Shown here: in pieces, positions 62,368 to 64,000 of the stretch | Position numbering within the stretch: position 1 is the first letter of the stretch | Layout: each line of letters begins with the position of its first letter | NCBI GenBank assembly: GCA_902492455.1 | Contig: CABULH010000003.1 | Span: 1 to 64,000 of the forward strand | Direction of reading: 5' to 3' | DNA from: an uncultured Oscillospiraceae bacterium | GTDB lineage: Bacteria > Bacillota > Clostridia > Oscillospirales > Acutalibacteraceae | DNA length: 64,000 bases | The notes under the pieces: generated by a model | Seen by the model: the letters and a program-made list of their open reading frames with translations, nothing else | Told to the model about the DNA's origin: nothing | Databases searched by the model: none | Program-made: the position numbers and the translations under genes

Positions 62368-63072
62368 ATGTTTGGTGGAAAAAACAAGGCCATCACCTTC
62401 AGCTACGATGACGGCGTTACACAGGATATCCGGCTGACAGAGTTGTTCAACAAGTATGACTTAAAGGCCACTTTCAATCTGAATTCTCAGCTCCTGGGGA
62501 TGGAAGGGCGGCTGCCCTCCCCTTTTGGAGAGGTTTCCCACAACAAGGTGCCCAAGGAAGAGGTAGCGAAAATCTATGCCGGGCATGAGGTTGCCGTGCA
62601 TACCTGTACCCACCCACTGCTTCCTTCTCTTGAGCAGGATGCCGTGATCGAGCAGGTGGAGAGGGACCGCAAAAATTTAGAGGATCTGGTGGGATATCCG
62701 GTGGTGGGGATGGCCTATCCCGGCGGCGGCATCAACAACGATGATCGGGTAGCGGCAATTATCCGGGACCAGACAGCGGTACGTTATGCCCGCACCACCA
62801 CCGAAACCCGCTGTTTTGACCTTCAGAACAATCTCTATCGCTTCCATCCCACTGTCTATCATCTGCATTTTGATGCGCTTTTCGCCCTTGGGGAAGAATT
62901 CCTCTCTCAGACATACAGCGAACCCAAACTCTTTTATATATGGGGACACAGCTATGAATTTGACTACCAGGATACCTGGGATAAGTTTGAAGACTTCTGC
63001 CGGTTGATCGCGCATCGGGACGACGTCTTCTACGGTACCAACCGTGAGGTTTTATTAAGCGGCAATTCTTAA
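62368..63072 (+). CDS. Polysaccharide deacetylase (NodB-like)
   Basis: 234 residues. The NodB metal motif is present: Asp14-Asp15 in FSYDDG and His78/His82 in HTCTHP. No signal peptide, so it may be cytoplasmic or exported by another route, although most relatives are secreted. It would remove acetyl groups from GlcNAc-containing polymer or a small amide. Ribosome site AGGGGG. No operon partner. Confidence 0.9.
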   Translation: MFGGKNKAITFSYDDGVTQDIRLTELFNKYDLKATFNLNSQLLGMEGRLPSPFGEVSHNKVPKEEVAKIYAGHEVAVHTCTHPLLPSLEQDAVIEQVERDRKNLEDLVGYPVVGMAYPGGGINNDDRVAAIIRDQTAVRYARTTTETRCFDLQNNLYRFHPTVYHLHFDALFALGEEFLSQTYSEPKLFYIWGHSYEFDYQDTWDKFEDFCRLIAHRDDVFYGTNREVLLSGNS

Positions 63073-63075
63073 CCG

Positions 63076-63128
63076 AAACCAGGGGATGGCATCCGGGGGA
63101 TTACAGACCGGATGCCATCCCCTGGTTT
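63076..63128. terminator. 21-bp perfect bidirectional terminator
   Basis: Bases 63076-63096 are a perfect inverted repeat of 63108-63128 with an 11-base loop; the arms start AAACC and end GGTTT, ending both the deacetylase gene and the ParB-type gene. Confidence 0.9.
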
Positions 63129-64000
63129 TCAGGCCGTTTGCCGCCTTCCGCCGGATTTAGCGGTTCGGCCACGGGCTGGCACCGCCTCCTCCTTGGGAAT
63201 GCGAACCACATATTCTATGTATTCATCCGTCTCGCTTTTTTCCGCGCAGGCCCGAATCCCGGAGCGGCGCATGGTATCCACCGCATGGGAAAGGGTGTTG
63301 AAAAACAACCGAACATCTCTCACTAAGGGCATGGGCTTTTTCCGTTTCACCCGGCCGGCCAGCAGATCTGCCACCAGCCTGTCGGTCTGGGCGCAGTTGA
63401 GTTTTTCCCCAATTACCCGCTCCAGAGCCGCTGCCCGCATCCCGTTGTCCTCCAGGCGCAGCAGCGCCCGGGCGTGGCGTTCGGTCAGTCCTGCATCCAT
63501 CATCCGTTTTCGCTCAGCAGGAGGGATCCGCAGCAGCCGCAGCTTGTTTGCCACCGTGGACTGAGCACAGCCCAGGCGGTAGGCAGCCTCTTCCTGCGTG
63601 AGTCCGTAACTCTCGATCAGCCGGCGATAGCCTTCCGCCTCCTCAAAGCAGTTCATCTCCTCCCGCTGGAGATTTTCCACCAGAGCCAACAGCGCCCGCT
63701 GCCGGTCGTCCGTCTCCCGCTCAATGCAGGGGATCTCCTGCATTCCGGCGATTTTTGCCGCCCGCAGCCGCCGTTCACCCGCCACCAGCATCGGTTTCCC
63801 TTCCCGGAAGGTAATGGTCACCGGATGAAGCAGCCCATTCTCCACGATGCTTTGGGACAGCTCCAGCAGCTTTTGATAGCTGTATTCCCGCCGCGGCTGA
63901 TCAGGGTTGGGCAGTATATCGTTTGTGGGCACCATAAGAATCTTTCCGTTGACGGCGTATTTCGGCTTCTTCTCCTCTTTTTCCCGGCCGATGGCGCTTT
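63129..64000 (-). CDS. ParB/Spo0J/Noc-family DNA-binding protein (partial, 5-prime end outside)
   Basis: About 290 residues visible. The frame is open to the window edge and continues upstream of the internal Met at 63935 (KPKYAVNGKIL before MVPTNDILPNPDQPR), so the true start is outside. ParB-N domain with VAGERRLRAAK (the CTP-binding GERRxRA motif), then an HTH with YGLTQEEAAYRLGCAQSTVA, and a basic C-terminal tail. It should load on parS- or NBS-like sites for chromosome segregation or nucleoid occlusion. noc in Firmicutes lies near the replication origin, so the origin region may be just beyond the right edge (inference). Confidence 0.9.
   Translation of the reverse strand, partial: SAIGREKEEKKPKYAVNGKILMVPTNDILPNPDQPRREYSYQKLLELSQSIVENGLLHPVTITFREGKPMLVAGERRLRAAKIAGMQEIPCIERETDDRQRALLALVENLQREEMNCFEEAEGYRRLIESYGLTQEEAAYRLGCAQSTVANKLRLLRIPPAERKRMMDAGLTERHARALLRLEDNGMRAAALERVIGEKLNCAQTDRLVADLLAGRVKRKKPMPLVRDVRLFFNTLSHAVDTMRRSGIRACAEKSETDEYIEYVVRIPKEEAVPARGRTAKSGGRRQTA

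Noticed and set aside
1..64000. CRISPR array
   Set aside because: No regularly spaced direct repeats were seen and no cas gene is present.

Overview
The window looks like a chromosomal segment of a Gram-positive Clostridia bacterium, most likely Oscillospirales/Ruminococcaceae-like. Supporting signs are lipoprotein signal peptides with lipoboxes, YesM/YesN-type sugar regulation, DegV, an Spo0J/Noc-family ParB, an AbrB/SpoVT-type regulator, Gram-positive terminators and sigma-A promoters, and a fairly GC-rich core with AT-rich accessory patches. The genus is not determinable from sequence reading alone.

Layout. 1-345: the end of a phage-like gene cluster, including a four-cysteine small protein. 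481-1712: an IS3-family element whose orfA carries an internal stop. 1876-20349: a carbohydrate-utilisation locus with two paralogous solute-binding lipoproteins, two LplB/LplC-type permeases, a cytoplasmic GH2 glycosidase, an L-fucose-isomerase-like protein, two paralogous surface proteins built of an unrecognised duplicated domain, a ketose 3-epimerase, a clan-A-like glycosidase lipoprotein and a YesN/YesM two-component system behind a consensus promoter. 20399-21605: an IS5-family element, frameshifted before its catalytic glutamate. The sugar locus is therefore bracketed by two damaged insertion sequences.

21.6-24.4 kb: a small phage/ICE-like remnant with an XRE repressor, a palindromic operator, divergent promoters, a structured leader and a chain of overlapping small genes, ending next to tRNA-Thr(CGU). 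24.7-54.9 kb: mostly conserved chromosome, with an XRE regulator, a Gld-type ABC exporter operon, an sbcD without sbcC, DegV, rpsO-pnp, patatin, a ZIP transporter, trkA-trkH, an M16 peptidase, proBA, a DNRLRE protein, an FAD oxidoreductase, an HtrA protease and an OmpR-type two-component system. 55.0-59.3 kb: an AT-rich accessory island with a short AbrB operon and a run of XRE/Cro-type regulators, several of them visibly decayed. 59.7-64.0 kb: glycogen phosphorylase with a histone-like basic tail, a polysaccharide deacetylase and an Spo0J/Noc-family gene cut by the window edge.

How the genes work together (inference). In the sugar locus an exported glycosidase and surface binding proteins would act on a polysaccharide or glycan outside the cell. 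SBP1 plus the two permeases would import the products, and the GH2 enzyme, the fucose-isomerase-like protein and the 3-epimerase would process them inside. YesM/YesN would sense the substrate, possibly through the orphan second SBP encoded next to it. No importer ATPase, sugar kinase or aldolase is encoded here, so these must be supplied elsewhere. The main candidates for undescribed biology are the duplicated-domain surface proteins, the orphan SBP-YesMN module, the phage-like switch with its structured leader, and the XRE regulator cluster.
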